From Candidatus Sifarchaeum marinoarchaea (GTDB taxonomy: Archaea; Asgardarchaeota; Sifarchaeia; Borrarchaeales; Borrarchaeaceae), in assembly GCA_016294985.1 (NCBI GenBank), contig JAECRW010000089.1, forward strand, positions 1 through 6,362: DNA of 6,362 bases, read 5' to 3'. Positions within the stretch are counted from its first letter, which is position 1. Each line of letters begins with the position of its first letter. The translations under genes and the position numbers were made by a program. Positions 1 through 4,929 of this stretch are shown here, one piece after another. The notes beneath the pieces were generated by a model. It did no database searches. It was not told where the DNA came from and saw only the letters and a list, made by a program, of their open reading frames with translations.

Positions 1-305
1 TTAATGTTGTCCTCGAGTTCATTTCTTGCCTGTTTCAATTCATGCAATCTGTCTCTTACTTTTTTTAGTTCTTCAGTTAGTTCCTTCCGTTGTTCTTTGT
101 ATTCGCGAACTTTACTGTTCATCTCATCGCGTTGGCTTTGTTCTATCTTGGCCTGTTCTATAAGTTTTAAACGTTCTTCATGAAGTTGTTTAGATTCTCG
201 AACGAGCGTTTTAGATTTTTCGTTAAACTCATCTCTCTTGTTTCTATGCTCCTTAACTAGTTTATACTGCTCTGCAATTTGAACTTGGAGTTCCACAAAA
301 CTCAA
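1..305 (-). CDS. Archaeal coiled-coil protein, N-terminal part (cut by left edge)
   Basis: An open minus-strand frame continues off the left edge with no stop, so only the N-terminal part is seen. It is too rich in stop-free coiled-coil sequence to be chance. From about residue 4 on it is almost entirely charged helix with long heptad-like stretches (for example LKKVRDRLHELKQARNEL) and few or no Gly or Pro. This resembles the archaeal coiled-coil family of COG1340 type, whose function is unknown; the assignment is by resemblance only. The start is uncertain. An in-frame ATG at 353 would add 16 residues (MINCQIVFLTILGSEL) that look unlike the coil and has no spaced ribosome-binding site. I prefer TTG at 305, which has GGAAGTGA four bases upstream (310-317) and a TATA-like AATTTAAG at 358-365. 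GTG at 296 is also possible. No partner gene is evident, as the neighbour upstream is separated by a T-run terminator. Confidence 0.72.
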   Translation of the reverse strand, partial: MSFVELQVQIAEQYKLVKEHRNKRDEFNEKSKTLVRESKQLHEERLKLIEQAKIEQSQRDEMNSKVREYKEQRKELTEELKKVRDRLHELKQARNELEDNI

Positions 306-357
306 TAATTCACTTCCAAGTATAGTGAGAAAAACTATCTGACAGTTTATCATTTCA

Positions 358-365
358 CTTAAATT
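358..365 (-). promoter_or_regulatory. Possible TATA box of the coiled-coil gene
   Basis: Read on the minus strand this is AATTTAAG, preceded by the purine-rich GTAAAG that could act as a BRE. A transcript starting about 26 nt downstream (near 334) would carry the GGAAGTGA site and the TTG at 305, but would exclude the ATG at 353. The match to a TATA box is only moderate. Confidence 0.3.
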
Positions 366-446
366 CTTTACTAATTGTGCTTTATTCAAAAATCCGTATA
401 CAAGAGCTTACTTTCATATTCAAGTGTATCTAATTTTCTACATGGT

Positions 447-460
447 GAAAAGAAAAAAGC
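447..460 (-). terminator. T-run terminator after the 102-residue gene
   Basis: On the minus strand, about 8 nt past the TAA stop at 468-470, the sequence reads GCTTTTTTCTTTTC. T-runs without a strong hairpin are the usual intrinsic terminator of archaea. It separates this gene from the coiled-coil gene. The rest of 354-467 shows only the weak promoter for the latter. Confidence 0.5.
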
Positions 461-467
461 AATACTA

Positions 468-776
468 TTACAGATTCGGAACAATCCTAAGTAATACATT
501 CAAAGGAAATGTATGTTGACCTAAGAGTAATAAATCAATGAGTTCAGGTTCAACGTATTTAGCGTAGAATTGTTCAATAATTTCATTTTCCTCAAGTTCT
601 GTATCATGGACTTGCTTATGTTCTACAGGTTCACCTAGGAATTCGCAATAAATTGCCCATCCATCGTTTTCTCTTGTAAATGTTGTTTTTATTTCTTTTT
701 TGATACTCTCGCGACATTTATTACAAATCTCTTCTGGTAAATCATCAAAAGTTACGTCAATCATTAGGGTTTTCAT
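468..776 (-). CDS. Hypothetical protein, 102 aa, with CxxC motif
   Basis: I do not recognise this protein. It is acidic, soluble and without signal peptide or membrane segment. Visible features are C18-N-K-C21 in an early helix (EEICNKCRESIKKEI), a further Cys44 in WAIYCEF, and His53 and His57. These could together bind one metal ion, but the spacing fits no zinc-finger class I can name. The C-terminal third is hydrophobic and Leu-rich (LIDLLLLG). The ATG at 776 is supported by GGTGA at 784-788 with a 7-nt spacer and by a TATA box at 811-818. The gene lies 93 bp after the stop of the longin-like gene on the same strand. It may have its own promoter and may also receive readthrough, since no T-run follows the longin-like gene. 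That it is a real gene is likely; its function is unknown. Confidence 0.75.
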   Translation of the reverse strand: MKTLMIDVTFDDLPEEICNKCRESIKKEIKTTFTRENDGWAIYCEFLGEPVEHKQVHDTELEENEIIEQFYAKYVEPELIDLLLLGQHTFPLNVLLRIVPNL

Positions 777-783
777 TTTAAAT

Positions 784-788
784 TCACC
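784..788 (-). promoter_or_regulatory. Ribosome-binding site GGTGA of the 102-aa gene
   Basis: TAGGTGA is followed by ATTTAAA and then ATG, a 7-nt spacer. It fixes this start and serves as the reference spacing for judging the CTG start of the longin-like gene. Confidence 0.75.
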
Positions 789-810
789 TATCTTTAGTGT
801 CTTTTTGTTC

Positions 811-818
811 TTTTATAA
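811..818 (-). promoter_or_regulatory. TATA box and BRE of the 102-aa gene
   Basis: On the minus strand this reads TTATAAAA, directly preceded by the purine-rich AAGAGA that fits a BRE. The expected transcription start is about 788, leaving a short leader that begins at the ribosome-binding site. Upstream lie two TTGTCAAAA copies 10 bp apart, and a third GTCAA adjoins the BRE. Confidence 0.55.
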
Positions 819-850
819 TCTCTTGACTTTCTTGAAACAGATTATTTACT

Positions 851-870
851 TTTGACAATTTTTGACAAGT
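851..870 (-). repeat. Two TTGTCAAAA direct repeats, 10 bp apart
   Basis: On the plus strand TTTGACAA occurs at 851-858 and 861-868, that is TTGTCAAA on the minus strand, phased by one DNA turn. A further TTGAC lies at 823-827 beside the BRE. The position, about 40 bp upstream of the TATA box at 811-818, would suit an activator site. This is inference from spacing only. Confidence 0.4.
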
Positions 871-1754
871 TAGGTCGCTTTATAATCAAATTCGAAGAAA
901 TCCTTTGTTTGAATTTCATATGAATAATGGGAGACCTTTGTTGATACTTTTTGAATATCATCCTTAATTATTTCCAGGACTTTTTCGCATGTGGAATCCG
1001 TTATAACATTTAGAAGACCTCTATGCTCTGACGCGTACATTACACGAAAACACATAGCAAATTCCGTGTTTCCTAAACGTAAAATCCTCCAACCTTCATT
1101 TTCGTGTGACCCTATATCAATATTCAGTTCTAATCTACTTTGGAAATGAAAAGGCATCTCACAAACAAGTTTATAGAGTGTACGTCTTATTTCACCTGTG
1201 TAATCTTTGTGGGGCTCCCATGCTTTTACAATACCACCGTCAATATCAAAAAGGTAAACAGATGTTATTGTAATCTGTGGTGGTGAAGTATTGTCTAATT
1301 TTTCAATAATATCATCAATTTCCTCAAGTTTGTCATTAGGGAAAACTTGAGTAGCTAATATTCTATCCAGTTGTAAATGGAATGAATTATCAATTTTTAG
1401 CGGCAATGTTTTATCGGCCTTTCTCACAATTGGATCTAAGAGTTTGATGATTTTCATAATCTTCTCTTCAGTATAAGGCATATTATCCCAAAAATCACAA
1501 AAAAAACCCCACAGCAACTCACCGCTATCGAAAAGTAGAAGGGTGTAATTTAGTAAATCAACTTTATGAATTCGAAATTTCTTTTCCTTAGAAATTTCTT
1601 TCGCAAAATCATAAAGTGCTCTTATAAATCGCGGATAATAATCCGTACTATCACATTCGTCTCCTAAATTTGAATTTCTTGCCGAAATAGTGTTATCATC
1701 ATAAATACAAAACCCTTGCCCAGACTCGAAGGTTGCCAAAATGAGATGGATCAG
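870..1754 (-). CDS. Tandem longin/roadblock-like domain protein, 294 aa, probable CTG start
   Basis: The protein shows the strand-helix pattern of longin-like folds twice. Counting from CTG, domain 1 (about 1-115) has strands IHLILATFES and GFCIYDD, helix YPRFIRALYDFAKEI, strands HKVDLLNYTLLLF and ELLWGFFCDFWDN, and helix EEKIMKIIKLLDPIV. Domain 2 (about 160-272) repeats this: ITITSVYLFDIDGGIV, helix GEIRRTLYKLVCEM, strands WRILRLGNTEFAMCFRVM and GLLNVIT, helix EKVLEIIKDDI. Proteins of this fold regulate small GTPases (MglB, Ragulator, SNARE longins) and are expanded in Asgard archaea; the assignment here is by pattern, not search. A TGA at 1767-1769 bounds the frame upstream. A TTG at 1739 would delete strand 1 and lies 22 nt from the ribosome-binding site, whereas CTG at 1754 lies 7 nt from it. 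No ATG is available. A Ras-like GTPase is encoded 1.6 kb away on the other strand. No membrane segment or signal peptide is seen. Confidence 0.72.
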   Translation of the reverse strand: MIHLILATFESGQGFCIYDDNTISARNSNLGDECDSTDYYPRFIRALYDFAKEISKEKKFRIHKVDLLNYTLLLFDSGELLWGFFCDFWDNMPYTEEKIMKIIKLLDPIVRKADKTLPLKIDNSFHLQLDRILATQVFPNDKLEEIDDIIEKLDNTSPPQITITSVYLFDIDGGIVKAWEPHKDYTGEIRRTLYKLVCEMPFHFQSRLELNIDIGSHENEGWRILRLGNTEFAMCFRVMYASEHRGLLNVITDSTCEKVLEIIKDDIQKVSTKVSHYSYEIQTKDFFEFDYKAT

Positions 1755-1761
1755 CTTTTGT

Positions 1762-1768
1762 TCACCTC
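1762..1768 (-). promoter_or_regulatory. Ribosome-binding site GAGGTGA before the CTG start
   Basis: GAGGTGA on the minus strand is the best match to the archaeal anti-Shine-Dalgarno in the window. It is followed by ACAAAAG (7 nt) and CTG, the same spacing as in the downstream 102-aa gene. It overlaps the in-frame TGA at 1767-1769. No convincing TATA box was found; TTAAAATAT at about 1783-1791 would place the transcript start too close to be compatible with this site. Confidence 0.6.
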
Positions 1769-2175
1769 AGCCTTTATGGAGAATATTTTAATCTGTTCGC
1801 ACCTTTACTTATCCTTAATTCTTTAGATAAGTCTTCTTTGAAGGATCAAGCGCTTGGTGTTTTCCTTAAGATTCTACTGTTTTCCTCTTAAAAAAACGTT
1901 TCGTACTTAAAAATAGCATCTAGAAAATACTTCTTTTTTCGACTCATTTTTTTTGTAGAGAATTTCTATTCTTTAGAATTTTTTTCACCTAATCATATAA
2001 TACGAATTCGTATGATGCCGGATACTACACAAAATAATACGCTCTTAAATATAATGCACAAAACCGAATAATTGTAAAGTGCCCGTATTCACAAAGAACA
2101 TAGCTCTCTGCAAACATCACTACACATTTAAGGACGTAATGTTTATTAAAGAGGATAGTTATAATTCTCATATTA
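1769..2175. other. Gene-free AT-rich divergent intergenic region
   Basis: No ORF longer than about 20 codons with a ribosome-binding site is present on either strand. It contains a 10-bp palindrome CAAGCGCTTG at 1847-1856, two TGTTTTCCT copies 20 bp apart (1858-1866, 1878-1886), T-runs on the plus strand at 1933-1957 and 1979-1985, and a 14-bp palindrome at 2000-2013. A regulatory role or an unrecognised RNA is possible; nothing identifies one. Confidence 0.5.
2000..2013. repeat. 14-bp perfect palindrome ATACGAATTCGTAT
   Basis: It is a perfect dyad centred between 2006 and 2007, extended imperfectly to flanking CAT and ATG. Its size and symmetry fit an operator for a dimeric helix-turn-helix protein. 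It lies 230 bp upstream of the putative regulator gene and on the longin-gene side. Confidence 0.4.
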
Positions 2176-2198
2176 GCAAGGATTGAAATAATCCTTGC
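2176..2198. repeat. Inverted repeat, 9-bp arms and 5-bp centre
   Basis: GCAAGGATT (2176-2184), GAAAT, AATCCTTGC (2190-2198) is perfectly symmetrical. It ends 20 bp before the TATA box at 2219-2226, so it lies upstream of the promoter and is probably outside the transcript. That position favours a protein-binding operator or activator site over an RNA hairpin. The GGATT/AATCC half-sites recur in the direct repeats upstream of the GTPase gene. Confidence 0.5.
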
Positions 2199-2218
2199 AT
2201 CTTCCCATCTGATCTGAA

Positions 2219-2226
2219 TATATAAT
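2219..2226 (+). promoter_or_regulatory. TATA box of the duplicated-wHTH gene
   Basis: TATATAAT is centred about 22 bp before the ATG at 2244. There is no ribosome-binding site between them, so the transcript is probably leaderless or nearly so. Confidence 0.55.
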
Positions 2227-2243
2227 TTCTTTGGCTGAAAACC

Positions 2244-3041
2244 ATGTTGTCCTCAAAGATAGTTCAGGTTACATGCCCTAACTGTGGTGCCCGAGAAGCC
2301 CTCGAAATTACTGAAGACGACATTGAACGTGCATCACAATCAATGGGATTGGTAACAAAAACCCTTGATCATGGCACTCATATATTGCTTCTTTATCTTG
2401 ATACAGATGGAAACGTTCGTAGAGAGAACGTCTTTCCAAAGGATGAAGCAATCAAAATCTCAAAAGACCACAAAACTGCTATTATTGAAGGTGAAGCATA
2501 TAAAATAGAAGAAACTGAACTATCACCAGCGTTCTATAAAAGATACATGTTGAAGAAGCCATGGAAAGAACTGAAGCCACGAGTGGACCATTTTTCAGAA
2601 GAAAATAAGAATATTCTTGAACTCCTTGATACTACTTCGAATGCAGGTATGATGGCACCAGAAATTGTCGACAAATTGAAGGCTCAAGGAATTGAAACTT
2701 CAGTTGGAAAAATATTCGAACAGCTTGAATCTTTTAAAAAGATGGGACATGTCTCTGAAATCGTAGAGACGGCAGAAGAAATTGCGGCAGAAACGTTTAC
2801 ACGTGTCTATGTACTTAATAAACCATGGAGAGAATTAAGAGAGAAGGTAGACCATTTTTCAGAAGAAAATAAGAAAATTCTCGAAGTCATTGGCACCTCT
2901 CAAGATGAAGGATTTACAATTATTGAGTTAGGTGAACAGTTAATTCAACATGGCATTGAACCTACCACTGGTATGCTATTCGAGCAGCTCGAGAGTTTCA
3001 AGAAGATGGGGCATGTCACTTCTAAGATAAAGCCAAGATAG
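2244..3041 (+). CDS. Putative regulator: CPNC knuckle plus two duplicated winged-helix-like domains, 265 aa
   Basis: The N-terminal 90 residues begin with a single knuckle, C11-P-N-C14-G, followed by a helix and a strand pair HILLLYLDTDGNVRRENVF. No second CxxC is visible, so any zinc site would need other ligands or a dimer. Residues 101-170 and 189-258 are an ungapped duplication with an offset of exactly 88 residues. Each has KPWxEL, DHFSEENK, a helix ending in ILE, a second helix with E/L positions (PEIVDKL / IELGEQL), and the strongly conserved FEQLESFKKMGHV. The order of helices and the closing Gly-hydrophobic wing fit a winged helix-turn-helix, hence a probable DNA-binding protein; this is inferred. 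A 26-nt stretch is identical in the two copies (2586-2611 and 2850-2875), which suggests a fairly recent or homogenised duplication. The ATG is chosen by the TATA spacing; no ribosome-binding site exists. A 9-bp-arm inverted repeat upstream is a candidate autoregulatory site. Confidence 0.8.
   Translation: MLSSKIVQVTCPNCGAREALEITEDDIERASQSMGLVTKTLDHGTHILLLYLDTDGNVRRENVFPKDEAIKISKDHKTAIIEGEAYKIEETELSPAFYKRYMLKKPWKELKPRVDHFSEENKNILELLDTTSNAGMMAPEIVDKLKAQGIETSVGKIFEQLESFKKMGHVSEIVETAEEIAAETFTRVYVLNKPWRELREKVDHFSEENKKILEVIGTSQDEGFTIIELGEQLIQHGIEPTTGMLFEQLESFKKMGHVTSKIKPR
2544..3017 (+). repeat. Internal 264-nt coding duplication (codons 101-170 and 189-258)
   Basis: The repeat lies at about 2544-2753 and 2808-3017 with a constant 264-nt offset and no gaps at protein level. 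It includes 26 identical bases at 2586-2611 / 2850-2875. The linker between copies (residues 171-188) is acidic and alanine-rich (ETAEEIAAET). Confidence 0.85.
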
Positions 3042-3090
3042 AAGCATGCGTATTATTTTATCATTTTTAGTGACGAATTAGTTGCGTTAA

Positions 3091-3113
3091 AGCATTTTTA
3101 ATTGCTATTTTTT
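3091..3113 (+). terminator. Weak hairpin and T-run after the regulator gene
   Basis: AGCA (3091-3094) can pair with TGCT (3103-3106) and is followed by six T (3108-3113). A T-rich stretch at 3051-3067 lies closer to the stop and may serve instead. Together they probably end the upstream transcript before the GTPase promoter. Confidence 0.4.
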
Positions 3114-3164
3114 AAAATCGAAGACTTTTATCAATCATCTTGCTTTTCACTTCTTTCTGCTGAA

Positions 3165-3285
3165 TCATCTGAATATTGCGAATCCCTCAATTGGATTGCT
3201 GAAATAATTTTTAAGGAGTTTTGTGCTCATCTATATATTGCGAATCCCTCAATTGGATTGCCGAAATAATTTTTAAGGAGTATTG
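3165..3285. repeat. Two near-identical 59-bp direct repeats, 62-bp period
   Basis: Copies at 3165-3223 and 3227-3285 match at 55 of 59 positions by my count, the differences being at 3171, 3172, 3200 and 3220. Each holds ATTGCGAATCC, CTCAATT, GGATTGC, an imperfect dyad (AATCC/GGATT), then AAATAATTTTTAAGGAG. The last part is similar to the TTTTTAAAA TATA box of the nitrilase gene, so each copy may carry an operator plus core promoter for the GTPase. No ORF spans them. Two copies only and no short uniform spacers, so this is not a CRISPR array. Confidence 0.75.
3270..3278 (+). promoter_or_regulatory. Candidate TATA element of the GTPase gene
   Basis: TTTTTAAGG inside the second direct repeat would set transcription near 3300 and leave a leader of about 40 nt before the GTG. 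TATATATT at 3232-3239, between the repeat copies, is a competing candidate and would give a leader of about 80 nt. I cannot choose firmly. Confidence 0.35.
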
Positions 3286-3338
3286 CGCGGTATCATCAAT
3301 AACACTTTACACTCAAAGAGCGCAGGGATGCGAATTTA

Positions 3339-3866
3339 GTGAATGCTTTTAAGGTAGGCAAGAAATATGACATCAAAATAGTCGTGGCCGGCGACGGGGG
3401 AGTAGGTAAAACGAGTTTACTTAATAGATATGTCTCAAATACATTTATGGACGTCATGAAGATGACAATTGGAACTGGGTTTTTTTCGAAGGTTTTAGAA
3501 ACTGAGGACAGTATAATTAAACTTCAACTCTGGGATTTTGGCGGAGAAAAGCGATTTCGATTTATTCTTCCTAATTACTGCAAGGGCGCTCATGGAGTCA
3601 TATTAGCTTTTGATATGAACGATTTTACCACATTAATTAATTTAGATGAATGGTTACAAATTATTAGGGAAAATACAACAGATCCTATAATAGTATTAGT
3701 TGGAACGAAATCAGATATCACTATGGTTCTGGACGATAAGTTCATTCAAGAATACCTTGAAGAGAATGATATCGAAAAATTCATCCCAACAAGCGCAAAA
3801 ACAGGATTAAATATAGATCGTATCTTTGAGGAATTGGTACATGATATCCTCGCACACCATACATAA
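3339..3866 (+). CDS. Ras/Rab-like small GTPase, 175 aa
   Basis: The five G boxes are present in order: P-loop GDGGVGKT (18-25); switch I Thr43 in MTIGTGF; switch II WDFGGEKRFR (65-74); G4 as TKSD (123-126); G5 TSAKTG (151-156). Length and end (ETG-like NIDRIFEELV helix) match a single-domain Ras-superfamily GTPase that cycles between GDP and GTP states. Three points differ from canonical Rab/Ras: the catalytic Gln after DxGG/DTAG is Glu70, the second position of G3 is Phe with Gly replacing Ala (DFGG), and G4 has Thr for Asn, as in Rho proteins. There is no C-terminal Cys (ends LAHHT), so no prenylation; any membrane contact would be indirect. The start is GTG at 3339; the ATG at 3328 is out of frame and TAA at 3300-3302 bounds the frame. 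A weak GGGATG at 3325-3330 is the only ribosome-binding candidate. The group is characteristic of Asgard archaea. Likely partners are roadblock/longin proteins such as the one at 870-1754 (inference). Confidence 0.93.
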   Translation: MNAFKVGKKYDIKIVVAGDGGVGKTSLLNRYVSNTFMDVMKMTIGTGFFSKVLETEDSIIKLQLWDFGGEKRFRFILPNYCKGAHGVILAFDMNDFTTLINLDEWLQIIRENTTDPIIVLVGTKSDITMVLDDKFIQEYLEENDIEKFIPTSAKTGLNIDRIFEELVHDILAHHT

Positions 3867-3879
3867 GATACAGGACCAT

Positions 3880-3898
3880 TCTTTTTTTTTAGTTTTAT
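3880..3898 (+). terminator. T9 terminator after the GTPase gene
   Basis: A run of nine T (3882-3890) followed by AGTTTT lies 15 nt after the TAA stop, with no strong hairpin. It is a good archaeal intrinsic terminator and makes co-transcription with the nitrilase gene unlikely. Confidence 0.65.
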
Positions 3899-3944
3899 AA
3901 GTACCAAGATATTGAAAATATAACTGCAAATACTTTATCAGTGT

Positions 3945-3954
3945 GTTTTTAAAA
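3945..3954 (+). promoter_or_regulatory. TATA box of the nitrilase-family gene
   Basis: GTTTTTAAAA would start transcription at about 3976, just before the GTG/ATG, so the mRNA is leaderless or nearly so. GTTTTTAAA is repeated at 3969-3977, and TATTGAAAAT occurs at 3910-3919 and 3956-3965. Confidence 0.5.
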
Positions 3955-3983
3955 GTATTGAAAATCAAGTTTTTAAAGTGATA

Positions 3984-4847
3984 ATGTTGAAAGATACTGT
4001 AAAAGTTGCGGCCATCCAGCTATGGATTAAAAGCGAGCTTAAAAGCGGGCGAGAGGGGAATATTAAACGTGCAATAGCTTTAATGGAAGAAGCAGTGACT
4101 CTTGAAGCGGATTTCATTTGTTTACCAGAGTTATTCGTAGGTGCTGGCTTTTCAGAACCTATTCCGGGTCCTACCACGGATGTTTTGTCAGATTTTGCAA
4201 GGGATAATAAGGTGTATTTAACAGGCGGACTTTTTGAAAAGGCGGGTGACATAAAATATAATTCAACTCCCGTGTTTGACAGAAATGGAAAAATCATTTT
4301 TAATCATAGAAAGGTCAATTTGTTTCCATGGGAGCCTACCTTTAGAAAATCTACTCCTGGTGACGTACTCAAGGTACTTGATCTTGATTTTGGAAAAGCA
4401 GGTGTGCTTCTATGTCAGGATCTCGCTATTCCCGAAACTCCTAGAATTCTTGCATTGAAAGGAGCAGAAATTCTTTTTGTACCATCTCGAATGCCAGCGC
4501 AATTTTTGGCTTTTTGGAGGCGAGTATGCCGCGTTCGTGCTTTAGAGAATAATGTGTTTGTATGTTCAGCAGGAATGGCTAAACAGAAATGGATAGGAAC
4601 GCTGATTGTTGCACCAAAATTCGAAAACGATGTTATTGTAGAATGTGGTCCAGATCAGCAAGTCATAACAGCTGAACTCGACTTAGGTTGGTTACGTGAA
4701 ACACGAAAAGATAGTCCGCTGTATCATGTTACAACATGGAAAGAGATTGCAGAAGTGCTCCCCAAGATGAAAACGCATAGTTTTATACTTGATCGTCGTC
4801 CAGAGCTGTATTTGGAAAAATTCCAAAAAATAGATAGAAAAAAATAG
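3984..4847 (+). CDS. Carbon-nitrogen hydrolase, nitrilase superfamily, 287 aa
   Basis: This is a cytoplasmic enzyme that cleaves a C-N bond of an amide or nitrile through a thioester on cysteine; the substrate cannot be read from the sequence. Counting from ATG 3984, the catalytic Glu is E49 in CLPELF, the Lys is K110 in HRKVNLFPWE, and the nucleophile is C144 in LLCQDLAIPE, each in its family context. A second conserved Glu (E117, FPWEPTF) and the TPGD turn also match. The length is normal for a single-domain amidase of this superfamily (260-300 residues). The family forms dimers or larger assemblies with an alpha-beta-beta-alpha sandwich. The N-terminus VKVAAIQL is the standard first strand. 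GTG at 3978 would add two residues (M-I); ATG is preferred though the TATA spacing allows both. It is a stand-alone unit with terminators on both sides. C-Q-D in place of the common C-Y-D is a mild variation. Confidence 0.92.
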   Translation: MLKDTVKVAAIQLWIKSELKSGREGNIKRAIALMEEAVTLEADFICLPELFVGAGFSEPIPGPTTDVLSDFARDNKVYLTGGLFEKAGDIKYNSTPVFDRNGKIIFNHRKVNLFPWEPTFRKSTPGDVLKVLDLDFGKAGVLLCQDLAIPETPRILALKGAEILFVPSRMPAQFLAFWRRVCRVRALENNVFVCSAGMAKQKWIGTLIVAPKFENDVIVECGPDQQVITAELDLGWLRETRKDSPLYHVTTWKEIAEVLPKMKTHSFILDRRPELYLEKFQKIDRKK

Positions 4848-4857
4848 CATTTTGAGA

Positions 4858-4873
4858 TTTTTTTAACGTTTTC
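4858..4873 (+). terminator. T-run terminator after the nitrilase-family gene
   Basis: Seven T (4858-4864), then AACGTTTTCC, begin 10 nt after the TAG stop. The 4848-4929 gap separates this gene from the convergent TPR gene. It also holds the dyad TTGCA-A-TGCAA at 4892-4902, which is too weak to call. Confidence 0.5.
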
Positions 4874-4929
4874 CTAATATTCCTTAATGCCTTGCAATGC
4901 AACGAGATACTCAGATTCGACCTTCACTA

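Noticed and set aside
1741..1832. Short plus-strand ORFs starting at 1741 and 1777 (about 16 codons)
   Set aside because: They have no ribosome-binding site, are very short and lack any supporting pattern.
1983..1989. Minus-strand GGTGA at 1984-1988 as a ribosome-binding site for another gene
   Set aside because: No start codon lies at a suitable distance and TAA follows after a few codons in the reading frame.
3165..3285. CRISPR array from the two long direct repeats
   Set aside because: There are only two copies of 59 bp with a 3-bp gap and no unique 30-40 bp spacers or cas genes.
3965..4297. Minus-strand ORF of 110 codons opposite the nitrilase-family gene
   Set aside because: It is antisense to a clear enzyme with an intact catalytic triad, has a low-complexity Ser/Pro-rich product and no ribosome-binding site.
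4276..4458. Plus-strand ORF of 60 codons inside the nitrilase-family gene
   Set aside because: It is an out-of-frame shadow of the gene region that codes for the catalytic Lys and Cys.
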